The notes: generated by a model from the letters alone, not told the origin. Counted from the first letter of the stretch, positions 36,120 through 45,651 are shown. The stretch is DNA of 64,000 nucleotides from Rubripirellula lacrimiformis (GCF_007741535.1 NZ_CP036525.1:3782001-3846000), one strand, 5' to 3'. A program made the numbers and translations.

Positions 36120-37082
36120 ATGCGTTGTTGGTTGGTGCGTGCTGCGCTATACGCATCGGGAATGATCGCAATCAGCGGCGGAATGATCGGCTGCGGAACG
36201 ACAAAAGAATACAACGCCACCCAGCAATTGGTGATGAGCGATGCGGTGGACCGGAGCATTTCATCGTTGGATTTTCGTCCGCTGACCGGACGAAAGGTCT
36301 ATTTGGACACCAGCTATCTTCGCCAGGTGAAGGGCGAAGGGTTCGTCAATGCCGAGTACGTGACCAGCGCTATGCGGCAACAGATCGTTGGCGCGGGATG
36401 TCTGATCCAAGATGCCAGCACCGATGCCGAAATCATCATCGAAGCTCGGATTGGGACACTGGGTTTGGACGACCACGCGGTCACCTTTGGGATCCCCGAA
36501 AATAACGTTTTATCCACGGCAGCCGGGTTGGTGCCCGGCGCACCGCAGGTGGCATCGTTGCCTGAGATTGCCCTGGGCCGACGTGAAGCCCGCGAAGCGG
36601 CGGTGAAAGTGGCAGCGTTTGCCTACGATCGCGAGACTCGTGCGGCGGTTTGGCAATCCGGCGTGCGTCCGGCCAATGCAACGGCACGCGATACCTGGGT
36701 GATGGGGATTGGTCCGTTTCAGGGCGGGTCGATTCGGCGACAAACAAAATTGGCCGGCAGCGGATTGCGTTTTGGCGAGCAAAGTTCGACGGGATCCCCC
36801 GGCCGCTTCTACGATCGGCCCCCGGTCGACTACACTGCAGAGACTCGCTTCCAGGAGGGTTGGCCCGTGTTCAACGATGGTGGTTTGAGTGCCGACATGA
36901 TTGGGGTTTCCCCGGAAGCGGCTGGCGACGACTCGGATGTTCCCCAAATTGCGACGGTTTCCGGCGAGGAAGCGGTTGATGGGGAAGCTAAGCCGGCTGC
37001 TGCAGATGGCGGGGCGGATGCAAGCGAAACCAAGCCTGCGAAACCGGCCGGGAAAAACGGTGGCAAGCGGATGGTGCGTTAG
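36120..37082 (+). CDS. Lipoprotein of unknown function
   Basis: From the ATG at 36120 the protein has 320 residues: MRCWLVRAALYASGMIAISGGMIGCGTTKEYNA, a lipoprotein signal with the lipobox cysteine in MIGC. The mature domain includes ATQQLVMSDAVDRSISSLDFRPLTGRKVYLDTSYLRQVKGEGFVNAEYVTSAMRQQIVGAGCLIQDASTDAEIIIEARIGTLGLDDHAVTFGIPEN, which resembles surface lipoproteins built to oligomerise but matches no family I can name firmly. The tail is Ala/Pro/Lys-rich (AADGGADASETKPAKPAG). No strong ribosome-binding site is seen before the start. It is probably anchored in the outer membrane. Confidence 0.75.
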   Translation: MRCWLVRAALYASGMIAISGGMIGCGTTKEYNATQQLVMSDAVDRSISSLDFRPLTGRKVYLDTSYLRQVKGEGFVNAEYVTSAMRQQIVGAGCLIQDASTDAEIIIEARIGTLGLDDHAVTFGIPENNVLSTAAGLVPGAPQVASLPEIALGRREAREAAVKVAAFAYDRETRAAVWQSGVRPANATARDTWVMGIGPFQGGSIRRQTKLAGSGLRFGEQSSTGSPGRFYDRPPVDYTAETRFQEGWPVFNDGGLSADMIGVSPEAAGDDSDVPQIATVSGEEAVDGEAKPAAADGGADASETKPAKPAGKNGGKRMVR

Positions 37083-37222
37083 CGGACAGTTCCGGTGACA
37101 CCGCTAGCGGATCGGAAGCCAATCCAAGCGGTGGTTCGGATGGGCGTATTCGATGCACCCTCTGCCCCCCCCTCCTGGGCCGAAAATCCTGCTTTTCTGT
37201 GCTCCTTGAAGGCCCCCTTAGC

Positions 37223-38098
37223 GTGACCGATAACCGTTACCGCCTGATCGATTTTGGCGAAGGGCGAAAACTGGAATCCGTTGGCGGCTATTTGATCGAT
37301 CGGCCAAGCCCAGCAGCATCGTGGTCCAAGCGGCAGTCGCCTGAAAATTGGCAGCGCGCCGACGCACACTTTGACGCCGATCGCAGGAAATGGACCTATC
37401 ACAACCCATGGCCGACCGACCAGTTGGTCGATTGCGATGGGTTCCAAATGCCGTTTGTTTCCACGCCATTTGGCCACATTGGGGTGTTCCCCGAACAGTT
37501 CGACAATTGGCGTTGGCTCTGCAAACCCGTCATCACTGAACCATCCGAAGACCCCAGTTCGGTACCGACGAAGCCGGCCGCCTTGAATTTGTTCGGGTAT
37601 ACCGGGGCCAGCACGATGGTCTTGATCAAAGCTGGTTATCAAGTCGCCCACGTCGATGCTGCCAAGCCCAACGTCCAGGCGGTGCGCGGCGTCGCCACCA
37701 GCAACGGTTGGCCCGATCCGCCGATTCGGTATTTGATTGATGATGCGGCGAAGTTCGCTGCGCGTGAAGTTCGTCGTCGTCGGATGTATCATACGATCGT
37801 GATGGACCCGCCCGCCTATGGTCATGGGCCAAATGGACGGGCGTGGCGATTGGATCGCGATATCTGGCCGTTGCTAGATGACTGTCTTCGATTGGTCGAT
37901 CCCAAGCGTTTTCGCATGCTGATATCGGGACATTCACCCGAAGTGGATCATTCCGATATCGTGACCTACTTGGCCCAAAGCGACTTGATCGACACGACCG
38001 GTTTGCGGATCGATACCGGACGATCACAATTGATCGACGAGGGTGGCCGCAGCTTGGATGCCGGATTTTACGTCCGAATCGAAACGATCGACGCGTAG
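37223..38098 (+). CDS. Class I SAM-dependent methyltransferase, RlmI-like
   Basis: About 291 residues. ALNLFGYTGASTMVLIKAGYQVAHVDAAKPNVQAVRG is the SAM-binding Rossmann segment and IVMDPPAYGHG is the D-P-P-A-Y motif used by base-modifying RNA methyltransferases of the RlmI type. The N-terminal region (YRLIDFGEGRKLESVGGYLIDRPSP) is the short substrate-side domain of this group. I prefer the GTG at 37223, ten bases after GAAGG; a GTG at 37199 in the same frame is possible. The target nucleotide is not determined by sequence. It precedes larE by 75 bases on the same strand. Confidence 0.85.
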   Translation: MTDNRYRLIDFGEGRKLESVGGYLIDRPSPAASWSKRQSPENWQRADAHFDADRRKWTYHNPWPTDQLVDCDGFQMPFVSTPFGHIGVFPEQFDNWRWLCKPVITEPSEDPSSVPTKPAALNLFGYTGASTMVLIKAGYQVAHVDAAKPNVQAVRGVATSNGWPDPPIRYLIDDAAKFAAREVRRRRMYHTIVMDPPAYGHGPNGRAWRLDRDIWPLLDDCLRLVDPKRFRMLISGHSPEVDHSDIVTYLAQSDLIDTTGLRIDTGRSQLIDEGGRSLDAGFYVRIETIDA

Positions 38099-38173
38099 AT
38101 CGTGACAGTGCGGGGCACCGTCGACGCCTGCAATCGGTCACCGTTTGAGTCAACATTTTCTAGGCCAACCATC

Positions 38174-39067
38174 ATGTCAAACCGCGAACGATGCGTCGAA
38201 ACAGACGCCAATCGATTGATCGATTGGTTTGCAAAGTTGGGCGACGTCGCCGTCGCTTTTTCGGGTGGGGTGGACAGCAGTGTGGTGGCCGCCGCAGCCC
38301 AGCGATGCCCATCAATTCACGCGATCGCAGTGACCGCTCGATCCCCCAGTTTGTCCCAGCGTCAGTTGGACGTGGCGGTCCGTGTCGCCCATCAGATTGG
38401 TATCGAACACCGGGTGATCGATACCGGCGAGATCGACAACGCGGACTATCGTCGCAACGATGGACGTCGCTGTTTTCATTGCAAAGCAACTCTGTATCAA
38501 TCGATGGCCACGATCCTCAACCAGTTTCCTGGGATGACGACCGTGTCCGGTACAAATCATGACGACTTGGGTGACTACCGTCCCGGTCTAGAAGCCGCCG
38601 GTGCAGCCGGGGTGCAAACCCCGTTGTCGGACCTGGGGATGACGAAGGTAGATGTTCGCGGCTTGGCAAAGCACTTTGGTTTAACCAACTATGATCTGCC
38701 CGCCGCCCCCTGTTTGGCTAGCCGCGTTGCTTACGGTACTGAGGTCACGACAGAGCGTCTGGGACGAATCGAAGCGGCCGAAGCCTGGCTGCAACAACAT
38801 GGGTTCGACGAGCTTCGGGTTCGCCTTCACGACGGTGAACTCGCTCGCGTCGAGGTGCCCAAACATCGCATCGCTGACTTGATCCAGCTCGATCGCGACG
38901 AAGAGATGACCAAAGCCTTTCTGGGATTTGGGTTTCGTTTTGTAACCGTCGACACGCGTGGGCTGCGATCCGGTAACCTGAATCAGATGTTGGTTTCGAT
39001 CCAGTCGAATTTCAAGCCCGCCGTTACAGGTGATCCCTTGGATGTCACCGGGGAGTCCCCGAATTGA
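38174..39067 (+). CDS. larE: LarE-like ATP-dependent sulfur transferase
   Basis: A 297-residue protein of the PP-loop ATPase superfamily. FSGGVDSS (about residues 29-36) is the ATP-binding P-loop, RCFHCK and TNHDDLGDYRPG are LarE-specific, and PAAPCLASR places a cysteine at about residue 180, the equivalent of the sacrificial cysteine of lactobacillar LarE. LarE donates sulfur to build the nickel-pincer cofactor of lactate racemase. larB, larC and a lactate racemase gene are not in the window, so the partner enzymes must lie elsewhere or the product serves another process. The start ATG at 38174 follows a longer unlikely frame. Its stop overlaps the kinase start. Confidence 0.93.
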   Translation: MSNRERCVETDANRLIDWFAKLGDVAVAFSGGVDSSVVAAAAQRCPSIHAIAVTARSPSLSQRQLDVAVRVAHQIGIEHRVIDTGEIDNADYRRNDGRRCFHCKATLYQSMATILNQFPGMTTVSGTNHDDLGDYRPGLEAAGAAGVQTPLSDLGMTKVDVRGLAKHFGLTNYDLPAAPCLASRVAYGTEVTTERLGRIEAAEAWLQQHGFDELRVRLHDGELARVEVPKHRIADLIQLDRDEEMTKAFLGFGFRFVTVDTRGLRSGNLNQMLVSIQSNFKPAVTGDPLDVTGESPN

Positions 39068-40683
39068 ACCACGACGACGCTATGAATGACGACGCAAATA
39101 GTGATGACAGCGGCCGGCCGGAGGGATCGGCCGATCCGAATCCACCGGTTCGCAAAGACGCGGTTAGCCCTAGCAAATCGTCGGCCAGTTTGGTCGGGTC
39201 ACGGTTGGGGGACTACCAGGTTTTGCGGAAACTTGGCCGCGGCGGAATGGCGGACGTTTACGCCGCTCGTCACTTGTCACTCGGACGCGACGTGGCGTTG
39301 AAGGTGTTACGCAGCGACTATGCCCGGGACAAGGACTACGTCGAACGGTTTCGACGCGAGGCACGTGCGGCGGCCAAGCTGAACCATCCCAACATCGTTC
39401 AGGTCTTCGACGTCGGCAGTTCCAACAACTACCACTTCATCGCTCAAGAGTTGATTGACGGCGAGAATCTGCGCGAAGCCTTGGATCGACAAGGCGCCAT
39501 GTCGCCGGACGAAGCGACGCGAGTGTTGGTGGATGTTGCGTCGGCACTTGAAGTTGCTGCGGAGGCCGGGATCACTCACCGTGATATCAAGCCGGAAAAC
39601 ATCATGCGATCTTCGCGTGGTGCGTTGAAGGTCGCCGATTTTGGATTGGCAAGGTTGGGTGGTGGCGCCGAAGGCAGCCACGCCAATCTGACCCAAGCGG
39701 GGCTGACCTTGGGGACGCCGCGTTACATGAGCCCCGAACAGATCCAGGGATTGGTCGCCGATGCACGCAGCGATCTGTATTCGTTGGGCGTGACGATGTA
39801 TCACCTGTTGGCCGGGCGTCCGCCGTTCGAAGCCGATGATCCGTTGGCGCTAGCGGTGATGCACCTGCACGAAACACCCAAACCGTTGGACCGCGCCCGC
39901 AACCGACGGGACCAGGATGGAAATCCGGATGTGCCGGAATGGTTGATCGCGGTGATCAGTCGGATGCTTAGCAAATCGCCTGGGGATCGCTTTCAATCGC
40001 CCAGCGAGTTGCTGGATGCCGTCCGCAACGAGGCATCGTCGTCGACATTGCCGGGGTTCGGGATCGGCACTGCGGCTGCGACGATCCGGTTGCAGCGGGC
40101 CGCGGATCAGGCGCGCAGTGTTCGCACTCGCAAACGCTTGAAATTGGCGATCGCGATCTTGGCGCCCCTGATCTGTTGGGGCGCGGCGTGGGCGGTCCTG
40201 AAACAACAGCCTGCAAAGGATCTGGTTTCGCTGCTTCGTCCGGGGGTGGTGCCCAAGGGCGATTCTGTCCAGGAACAGTATTTCATCGCCGTCAACCGCA
40301 ACGACGAGGCAGGGTGGGAATCCATCGGGGAACTCTTTCCGCCGCAAGACAGTTCGACTCATGCCGACTATTTCGCCAAGTCCCAGATCCAATTGGCTCG
40401 ATTGTTGGTGTCGCAGGAAATGCCATTGAAGGCCGAAAACGTGCTGAAGGCACTGCTGAAGGACCCCCAAGTGAATCCCGCCTATCGGGTTTTGGCGTTG
40501 GTCGAGCGATGTCGATTGCTGGAACAGCAAGGGGCGGACACGGATCTGGATGCGGCGAAACAGCAGCTGCAGGCGATGGTCGCCGACGTGAAGACCAGCA
40601 GCCCAACCTCGTTGAGGTTGATCCAGCGTGTGTTGCCCGAGGCAGAGCAGGCCCATTGGGAAATCAGTTCGCTGGGCAGCTGA
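39064..40683 (+). CDS. Membrane-anchored serine/threonine protein kinase
   Basis: A 539-residue Hanks-type kinase. The glycine-rich loop LGRGGMADVY is at about 58-66, the ATP lysine is in VALKVL (K80), the catalytic loop is HRDIKPEN (D174), the DFG motif is at about 192-194 (VADFGLARL), and GTPRYMSPEQ is the activation segment end; all key residues are present. A single membrane helix (LKLAIAILAPLICWGAAWAVL) lies near 360-380, and the C-terminal part looks TPR-like. I keep the TTG at 39064, because it overlaps the larE stop as TTGA and GGGGAG lies nine bases before it; an ATG at 39082 is the alternative. The target proteins are unknown. Confidence 0.92.
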   Translation: MNHDDAMNDDANSDDSGRPEGSADPNPPVRKDAVSPSKSSASLVGSRLGDYQVLRKLGRGGMADVYAARHLSLGRDVALKVLRSDYARDKDYVERFRREARAAAKLNHPNIVQVFDVGSSNNYHFIAQELIDGENLREALDRQGAMSPDEATRVLVDVASALEVAAEAGITHRDIKPENIMRSSRGALKVADFGLARLGGGAEGSHANLTQAGLTLGTPRYMSPEQIQGLVADARSDLYSLGVTMYHLLAGRPPFEADDPLALAVMHLHETPKPLDRARNRRDQDGNPDVPEWLIAVISRMLSKSPGDRFQSPSELLDAVRNEASSSTLPGFGIGTAAATIRLQRAADQARSVRTRKRLKLAIAILAPLICWGAAWAVLKQQPAKDLVSLLRPGVVPKGDSVQEQYFIAVNRNDEAGWESIGELFPPQDSSTHADYFAKSQIQLARLLVSQEMPLKAENVLKALLKDPQVNPAYRVLALVERCRLLEQQGADTDLDAAKQQLQAMVADVKTSSPTSLRLIQRVLPEAEQAHWEISSLGS

Positions 40684-40857
40684 ATAGGCCGTCCAGGCCG
40701 GAAAACTCGCATCGATCCCCTGATTTGACCAGGAAACCGTCGGCATGTTCCTTTGCGTCCGGCCAGAGTGGCAACTATCGTCAACGGTACGGCGGAGTCC
40801 GTATTTACGGGGTCGTCACCGGACTTCCCTTCATGTTTGCACCGAAAAGCTTACAAG

Positions 40858-41133
40858 ATGCTCTATTTCATTCCCTGGGTCGTGTTTCTGTTGGCCGTCG
40901 TCCTTTCCGTGCCGGTGGTTTCGTGGCTGGAAAAACGAAAGCATGGACCGCCCAAATCGTCCTCCAAAGTGGCTGATGATGCCGCAGACGATGAATCGGC
41001 GGGCGATGATCCGTTGAGCGAAGATGCAGTCGAGGTAGCAGAGGATGCCGCTGAAGTCGAGATGGCCGATGACGTCCAATTCGATGCTCCCGGCGGCGAA
41101 GATTTCTCGGCCTTTGAAGAAGATTTCAAATAG
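40858..41133 (+). CDS. Small single-pass membrane protein with acidic tail
   Basis: From the ATG at 40858 the protein has 91 residues: MLYFIPWVVFLLAVVLSVPVVSWLEKRKHGPPK, a membrane helix with a positive charge cluster on its inner side, and then a strongly acidic low-complexity tail (ADDAADDESAGDDPLSEDAVEVAEDAAEVEMADDVQFDAPGGED). The longer frame from 40753 is less likely, since its extra residues precede the helix without signal-like features. I do not recognise a family. Confidence 0.65.
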   Translation: MLYFIPWVVFLLAVVLSVPVVSWLEKRKHGPPKSSSKVADDAADDESAGDDPLSEDAVEVAEDAAEVEMADDVQFDAPGGEDFSAFEEDFK

Positions 41134-41450
41134 GTCGTTGAACCTGGCTTGATCGCTGCGCTGGATGGATTCGTGCGCCGCTTGCCATCAAAGGTATTGG
41201 CCGCCATCGGCCTGGCTGCCTGCGGTCGATCTGCGACGTTGTTAGACTTGCAACGTTGGGATCGTACGAGAAAAAGGTGTCCGCCTCCTGTTGCTGGGAA
41301 CCGGCCCTGCGAGGGCTTCGCATAAATAGTGGCCGGGCACTTCTTTTCCGCCCAATCCTTGGTGGTTTCGGCGCTTTGCAGACACTCGATTCTGGGCAAC
41401 CACACCACCGTCGACCTCACCCCCTTGCGCAAAACACACAGGACGGCCCC
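41134..41450. other. Intergenic region with cloverleaf-like element B
   Basis: A 317-base spacer before the TIGR03790 gene. Its central part is the element at 41265-41351. Nothing else assignable is visible; the promoter was not located. Confidence 0.45.
41265..41351. repeat. Cloverleaf-like palindromic element, copy B
   Basis: Homologous to 1085-1169 over its whole length, with about 65-70 percent identity by eye. The outer arms near 41266-41288 and 41329-41351 remain partly complementary. The inner hairpins survive with different bases (TGCGA-GGGCT-TCGCA in place of GTGC-TTC-GCAC), which is covariation-like. It ends 99 bases before the ATG at 41451. Confidence 0.68.
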
Positions 41451-43562
41451 ATGCGACCAAACCGATGGATTCAGTTTTCGGTGATGATGTTGGTGGTTTG
41501 GGGGGGCGTCCTGCGGACCAATCATGCGATCGCTGGAGTCGGTCCCGAGAACGTGGTGGTCGTGGTCAACGCGGGATCCAAGGTGTCGCGGACAGTTGCG
41601 AATCATTACGTGCGGTTGCGTGACATCCCCCCATCCAACGTGGTCTTGCTTCCCGATGTTCCCGCCGGGTTGCAGGTCAGTTTGGCGGACTTCAAATCCA
41701 AAATTTTGCTTCCGCTGTTTGCCGAACTCGAATCCCGCAAGGTCGCTGGGCATGTTCGGGTGATCGCGTATTCGGCCGATTTCCCCACGGCTGTCAGTGT
41801 TGGTGAACACACCGACCGGATGGAAAACCTAGAGCTGAAAAAGTATCAGCGTCCGGTCGCATCGATCAATGGTTTGACATCACTGTACCAGTTCGTACTT
41901 AGCGACAGTCCTGCCTATCTGGACTTGGGCTGCAATCTTTACGCTCGTGGTGCCTTCGATCGCAGTTTCCAGAATCCGTTCTTGGACGCTGAACGCACGG
42001 CTGAGTTCGACGCGGCGGCGAAGCTATTGGCGGACGAATCGTTTCAAGAGGCCGGCGATGCCTTTGGTGAACTGTTCAGCGCGACGCCTAGCCAGGCACC
42101 GCTGGCAATTCGTGCGGCCGAGGCCTATGCCGGTGCGGGCGATACCAAGGCGGCGACCGAGATGATTGTGCGCGCGATCCGATCGGGTTGGCAATCGTCC
42201 GCCTATTTGACTCGCAGCGAATCACTTGGACCGTTGGTGGCCGATGCCAAGTTCGCACCCATCATGGCAAACCTTTCCGACGCGCCGTTGGTCGCCCAAC
42301 AGCCGATCGGGTTTGGTTCGCATTTGGCTTGGATGCGAAACGGTTATCCATCGGCCGAACCCGCCGACGGGATCCGATACATGCTGTCCTGCGTGCTGGG
42401 CGTCGTCCACCAACGTGGCAGTACGGTCGACCAAGCGGTCGCGGTTCTGCAGCGTTCGGCAACGGGCGACCGGACTTATCCCGACGCAAACTTTTGGTTC
42501 ACAAAGACAGGCGACGTGCGATCCAAGACTCGCCTGCCCGCGGTCACCGACGCATTGCTGTGGCTTGGGCATCTGGGGTTGCCCGCCGGCATCGTGCGTT
42601 CGGCGATGCCATCGCAACCGGGAAAGTGTGCCGGTTTGATGTTGGGCACGGCAACGATGCCGCTGGCAAACAAGTCGTTCGAGTTCGTGCCGGGGGCGAT
42701 CGCCGACAACCTGACCAGTCTTAGCGGAGCTTTCAACACGGCGTCGCAAACCAAGATTACTGAATTGTTGCATGCCGGTGCGGCGCTGACCAACGGCGCG
42801 GTCGCAGAACCGTTCTCGCTGCAGCCGAAATTCACGACGGCGATGTCGTTCGGCTACTACGCGTCGGGCATGACAGCGATCGAGTCCTTTTACATGACGA
42901 TCGCATCGCCCTATCAATTGCTAATCGTGGGCGACCCGTTGGCCCAGGCGTATGCACGTCCGCCACTGGATCGTGTGAATGCGTCGATCGTGGACCGGTT
43001 GACGGGTAGCAAAGTATTGAAGATCAGCGGACAACCGCCGGCAGTGGTCGATCCCGCGACCGCAACGCCGCTGGGGTTGGTCGAACTGTTTGTCGATGGC
43101 AAGTTGTTGCGACAGTTGCCGCCGAGCCCCAGTATCGAGATGAACTTGAACAACGGACCACCCGGATTTGTAGAGGTTCGTGTGGCAATGGTCGGCGGCA
43201 ACATGATGCAGCCGCGTATCAGCAAATCGCAGTGGTTCCGTTTAGATGATGGCCCGGAACCGCCGGTCGCTGAATATGTTCCAGGTCAAGTGTCCTGTAC
43301 CGCGTCAGCCCCCCAAGCGAATTCGATCGATTGGATATTGTACGGCGAAGTGGTGGGGACGACCGCAGGCAAAAACAGTTCGTTCACACCGGACCGAAAT
43401 CAGTTGGGCGACGGACCATTGTCGTTACAGCCGGTGGCAGTGATCGGCGATGCACGCATCCCAGGACGACCGATCTGGTTCGAAGATCCTGTGGACTCAC
43501 CAACGGTATCCACAAACACGAAAATGCCTCGCGCGGACTATCCGCGCGAGGCAATCGATTGA
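41451..43562 (+). CDS. TIGR03790-family protein with TPR-like insertion
   Basis: A 703-residue exported protein. The ATG at 41451 follows AGGAC and starts a signal peptide (MRPNRWIQFSVMMLVVWGGVLRTNHAIA). The mature N-terminus PENVVVVVNAGSKVSRTVANHYVRLRDIPPSNVVLLPD is characteristic of TIGR03790. About residues 185-260 carry a TPR-like helical insertion (DAAAKLLADESFQEAGDAFGELFSATPSQAPLAIRAAEAYAGAGDTKAATE). SPYQLLIVGDPLAQAYA is a family landmark later on. The C-terminal third looks like beta domains. The role is not known. The last twelve or so codons overlap a terminator-like hairpin that serves the opposing gene. Confidence 0.82.
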   Translation: MRPNRWIQFSVMMLVVWGGVLRTNHAIAGVGPENVVVVVNAGSKVSRTVANHYVRLRDIPPSNVVLLPDVPAGLQVSLADFKSKILLPLFAELESRKVAGHVRVIAYSADFPTAVSVGEHTDRMENLELKKYQRPVASINGLTSLYQFVLSDSPAYLDLGCNLYARGAFDRSFQNPFLDAERTAEFDAAAKLLADESFQEAGDAFGELFSATPSQAPLAIRAAEAYAGAGDTKAATEMIVRAIRSGWQSSAYLTRSESLGPLVADAKFAPIMANLSDAPLVAQQPIGFGSHLAWMRNGYPSAEPADGIRYMLSCVLGVVHQRGSTVDQAVAVLQRSATGDRTYPDANFWFTKTGDVRSKTRLPAVTDALLWLGHLGLPAGIVRSAMPSQPGKCAGLMLGTATMPLANKSFEFVPGAIADNLTSLSGAFNTASQTKITELLHAGAALTNGAVAEPFSLQPKFTTAMSFGYYASGMTAIESFYMTIASPYQLLIVGDPLAQAYARPPLDRVNASIVDRLTGSKVLKISGQPPAVVDPATATPLGLVELFVDGKLLRQLPPSPSIEMNLNNGPPGFVEVRVAMVGGNMMQPRISKSQWFRLDDGPEPPVAEYVPGQVSCTASAPQANSIDWILYGEVVGTTAGKNSSFTPDRNQLGDGPLSLQPVAVIGDARIPGRPIWFEDPVDSPTVSTNTKMPRADYPREAID
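43526..43552 (-). terminator. Strong 12-bp hairpin shared by two convergent genes
   Basis: GCCTCGCGCGGA (43526-43537) pairs perfectly with TCCGCGCGAGGC (43541-43552) around a CTA loop. On the minus strand the stem is followed by ATTTTCGTGTTT, so it is a plausible terminator for the porin gene that ends at 43596. The hairpin lies inside the last codons of the plus-strand TIGR03790 gene (MPRADYPREAID). Confidence 0.75.
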
Positions 43563-43595
43563 TCCGTCATCAGGCCGATGGCCCGTGATGGTTCA

Positions 43596-45200
43596 CTACC
43601 AGTTGAATTCCATCCCGAAGTATCCGCCGTGCAGCACATAGCTGTCGTCGGCATGCACTTGGCCGCTGGCGGCCACGGACGAGTAGTAGCTGGGGTAGTT
43701 GTCTTCGGCAGTTGCGACGCCGCCAATTCCCATCACACGGTACCCGCCACGGACGGTCCAGGCATTGCTGATGCGATAGCCAAGTCCCATGTCCAGTTCA
43801 CCCAAGGTCGCCAACACGGTGTCGTTGGACTGAGTGTGAATGGCTTGGGTGTTGTCGCCGTTGAGGTATGCCAGGGTCGTTTCGGTACCCAAGCGGTGGT
43901 TCAGTTCCGCACGGTTTCCGTAGACGCCGAACTTGCCACCTAGGCTGAAGTCCAGTCGGTTGCCCAAGCAATAGGTCAGGCGGCTGCCGAATTGATAGCC
44001 GAACATGTTGTTCTTGACGTCGACGTTGTCGTAGATGTCCTGGTCTTGGTAGCCCGGTGCACCATCGACGTTGTAAGCGGTTTCGATCGAATCTTCGACT
44101 TGGAACCAACGGAAGCCGTGGCTGGTGGTGACCCGAACGCGGCCGCTGCAGGATCGTGCCAAAGGTCCAGTTGCACCACCGAAGCCTAGGCCGCTGCCCA
44201 GTCCGGTGCCGTTTCCGAAGACCGATCCATTTCCGCAACCAGCATAAGCGGCTCGTTGAGCACCCATCAAACCGAAGCTGAACAGGTTCGCTTCGATGCC
44301 TTGAAACTGCAAGTCACGAGTCATGCGAACGTTGGTGGCACCCAATGAATCGGGAGACATCCCGTCGATCTGGTCGTAGACGGTTTCTGGTCCGCTGCCG
44401 AAGTCCAGGCTGACGTCGCGGTACTGCGGCATTGAAGCGCGGATAGCACCCGCAGCACCCGATCCGATGACTTGTTCTTGGCCAGGGTTCCACAGGAAGT
44501 AGCTGACGCCTAGGCCGTACTTGCCGCAGCCCAGGTATCGGCCCGCGGAGATGTCAAATCCGGTGGTGTAACCTGGGTCGACCAAGGTCGTGTTGAACCC
44601 ATTGCCGTAGTTCGTTCCGGTCGCAATTTGACGTCCCGCACCCTGGTCGAGGGTGAAGAACAACAGGTTGGCGCTACCGAAGTACGGGAACATCGTTGGC
44701 CGTGTTTCGGCAACACCGCAAGCGGAAGTTCCACAGTTGCCCGGGCTATAGGTCGTTCCGTCCCAGGGGGCCGAAGCGGCTTGGCTATAAGGGCTGTTGT
44801 ATGCGCTGTAAGACTGCGACTCGTAAGGAGCACCGTTTTGGCTGTACGACTGCTGCGGTGCAACCGAGTAGGTTGACGATGCATTCGGGTACGGCGACGG
44901 GGCTGGCATCGGTGCGTGAGACGGAGCCGCCTGAGGTGCATGGTGTTGCATCGGCGCTGGTGACGCCGATTGCGGTGCCTTCGGTGCAGGCAGGTTTTCT
45001 ACGGGAGCACGAAGCGAATCCAACGCGTGTTGAGCTTGGCCAGCGGCCTCTAGCGTTGGTTCGGTTTTCTCGGACACCGGTTGGAAGTTACTCCATCGCG
45101 ATGGTGCCGAGTAGGGTGTTTGTGCATGGGCAAGGCTGCTGACACCTAGAATGCCAAGGCCGACAGCAACAGCCGATTTTTTTAGTAGTTTGGTTCTCAT
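43596..45200 (-). CDS. BBP7-like beta-barrel outer-membrane protein
   Basis: A 534-residue protein from the ATG at 45200, with AAAGGA upstream. The signal peptide is MRTKLLKKSAVAVGLGILGVSSLAHAQ. A Pro/Ala/Gln/Tyr-rich linker (about residues 55-125) is followed by a C-terminal barrel: TMFPYFGSANLLFFTLDQGAGRQI, TGFDISAGRYLGCGKYGLGVSYFLWNPGQEQV, NMFGYQFGSRLTYCLGNRLDFSLGGKFGVYGN, ISNAWTVRGGYRVMGIGG, and the aromatic end YVLHGGYFGMEFNW. This is the layout of planctomycete BBP7 porins, which lie in the outer membrane. The alternative start at 45218 adds six residues. Confidence 0.85.
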   Translation of the reverse strand: MRTKLLKKSAVAVGLGILGVSSLAHAQTPYSAPSRWSNFQPVSEKTEPTLEAAGQAQHALDSLRAPVENLPAPKAPQSASPAPMQHHAPQAAPSHAPMPAPSPYPNASSTYSVAPQQSYSQNGAPYESQSYSAYNSPYSQAASAPWDGTTYSPGNCGTSACGVAETRPTMFPYFGSANLLFFTLDQGAGRQIATGTNYGNGFNTTLVDPGYTTGFDISAGRYLGCGKYGLGVSYFLWNPGQEQVIGSGAAGAIRASMPQYRDVSLDFGSGPETVYDQIDGMSPDSLGATNVRMTRDLQFQGIEANLFSFGLMGAQRAAYAGCGNGSVFGNGTGLGSGLGFGGATGPLARSCSGRVRVTTSHGFRWFQVEDSIETAYNVDGAPGYQDQDIYDNVDVKNNMFGYQFGSRLTYCLGNRLDFSLGGKFGVYGNRAELNHRLGTETTLAYLNGDNTQAIHTQSNDTVLATLGELDMGLGYRISNAWTVRGGYRVMGIGGVATAEDNYPSYYSSVAASGQVHADDSYVLHGGYFGMEFNW

Positions 45201-45651
45201 TAGTCGAATCCTTTGCAATGTCTCGTCGCTGCGTTAGCTCGGGTTTGTTTCTGACGCCGAACACGCTTCCAATGAACAGCAAACGCTGCTCACGTTCAAA
45301 GCGTGGTGATTTCGGCTTTCCGTCGAACCGAGGCATCGACGAGCGAACCGGATGGTGGCGGAAGTCCTTTCCGTTGAAATCGATTCCATTCACTAAGAGA
45401 CCACTAAAAAGCGAAAGCGATTCCAGTCGCTTCGCTTTCGTAGGGAACTGTTGCTCCGTGAAAAGTCTCTCCGACAGATTCATCGGCAGCAGATGGCAGA
45501 GGGGCGTTGCGGAAACACCCAAGCAACCGCCAAGTTGACATCGGGGGAGTCTACAACTGGGGCAGCAATGGCTGCTTGACTGTTCGGAAAACTAGCTGCG
45601 ATTTGGCAGCGACCGCCCAGTCGTTACAGATTTCCAGCGGCGCCGGATGCA
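45201..45651. other. Divergent-free intergenic region upstream of the porin gene
   Basis: About 450 bases between the UbiB-like gene end (45652) and the porin start, both on the minus strand. A small palindrome near 45410-45440 (GCGAAAGCGA repeated inverted) is the only structure seen. The porin promoter must lie here but was not identified. Confidence 0.4.
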
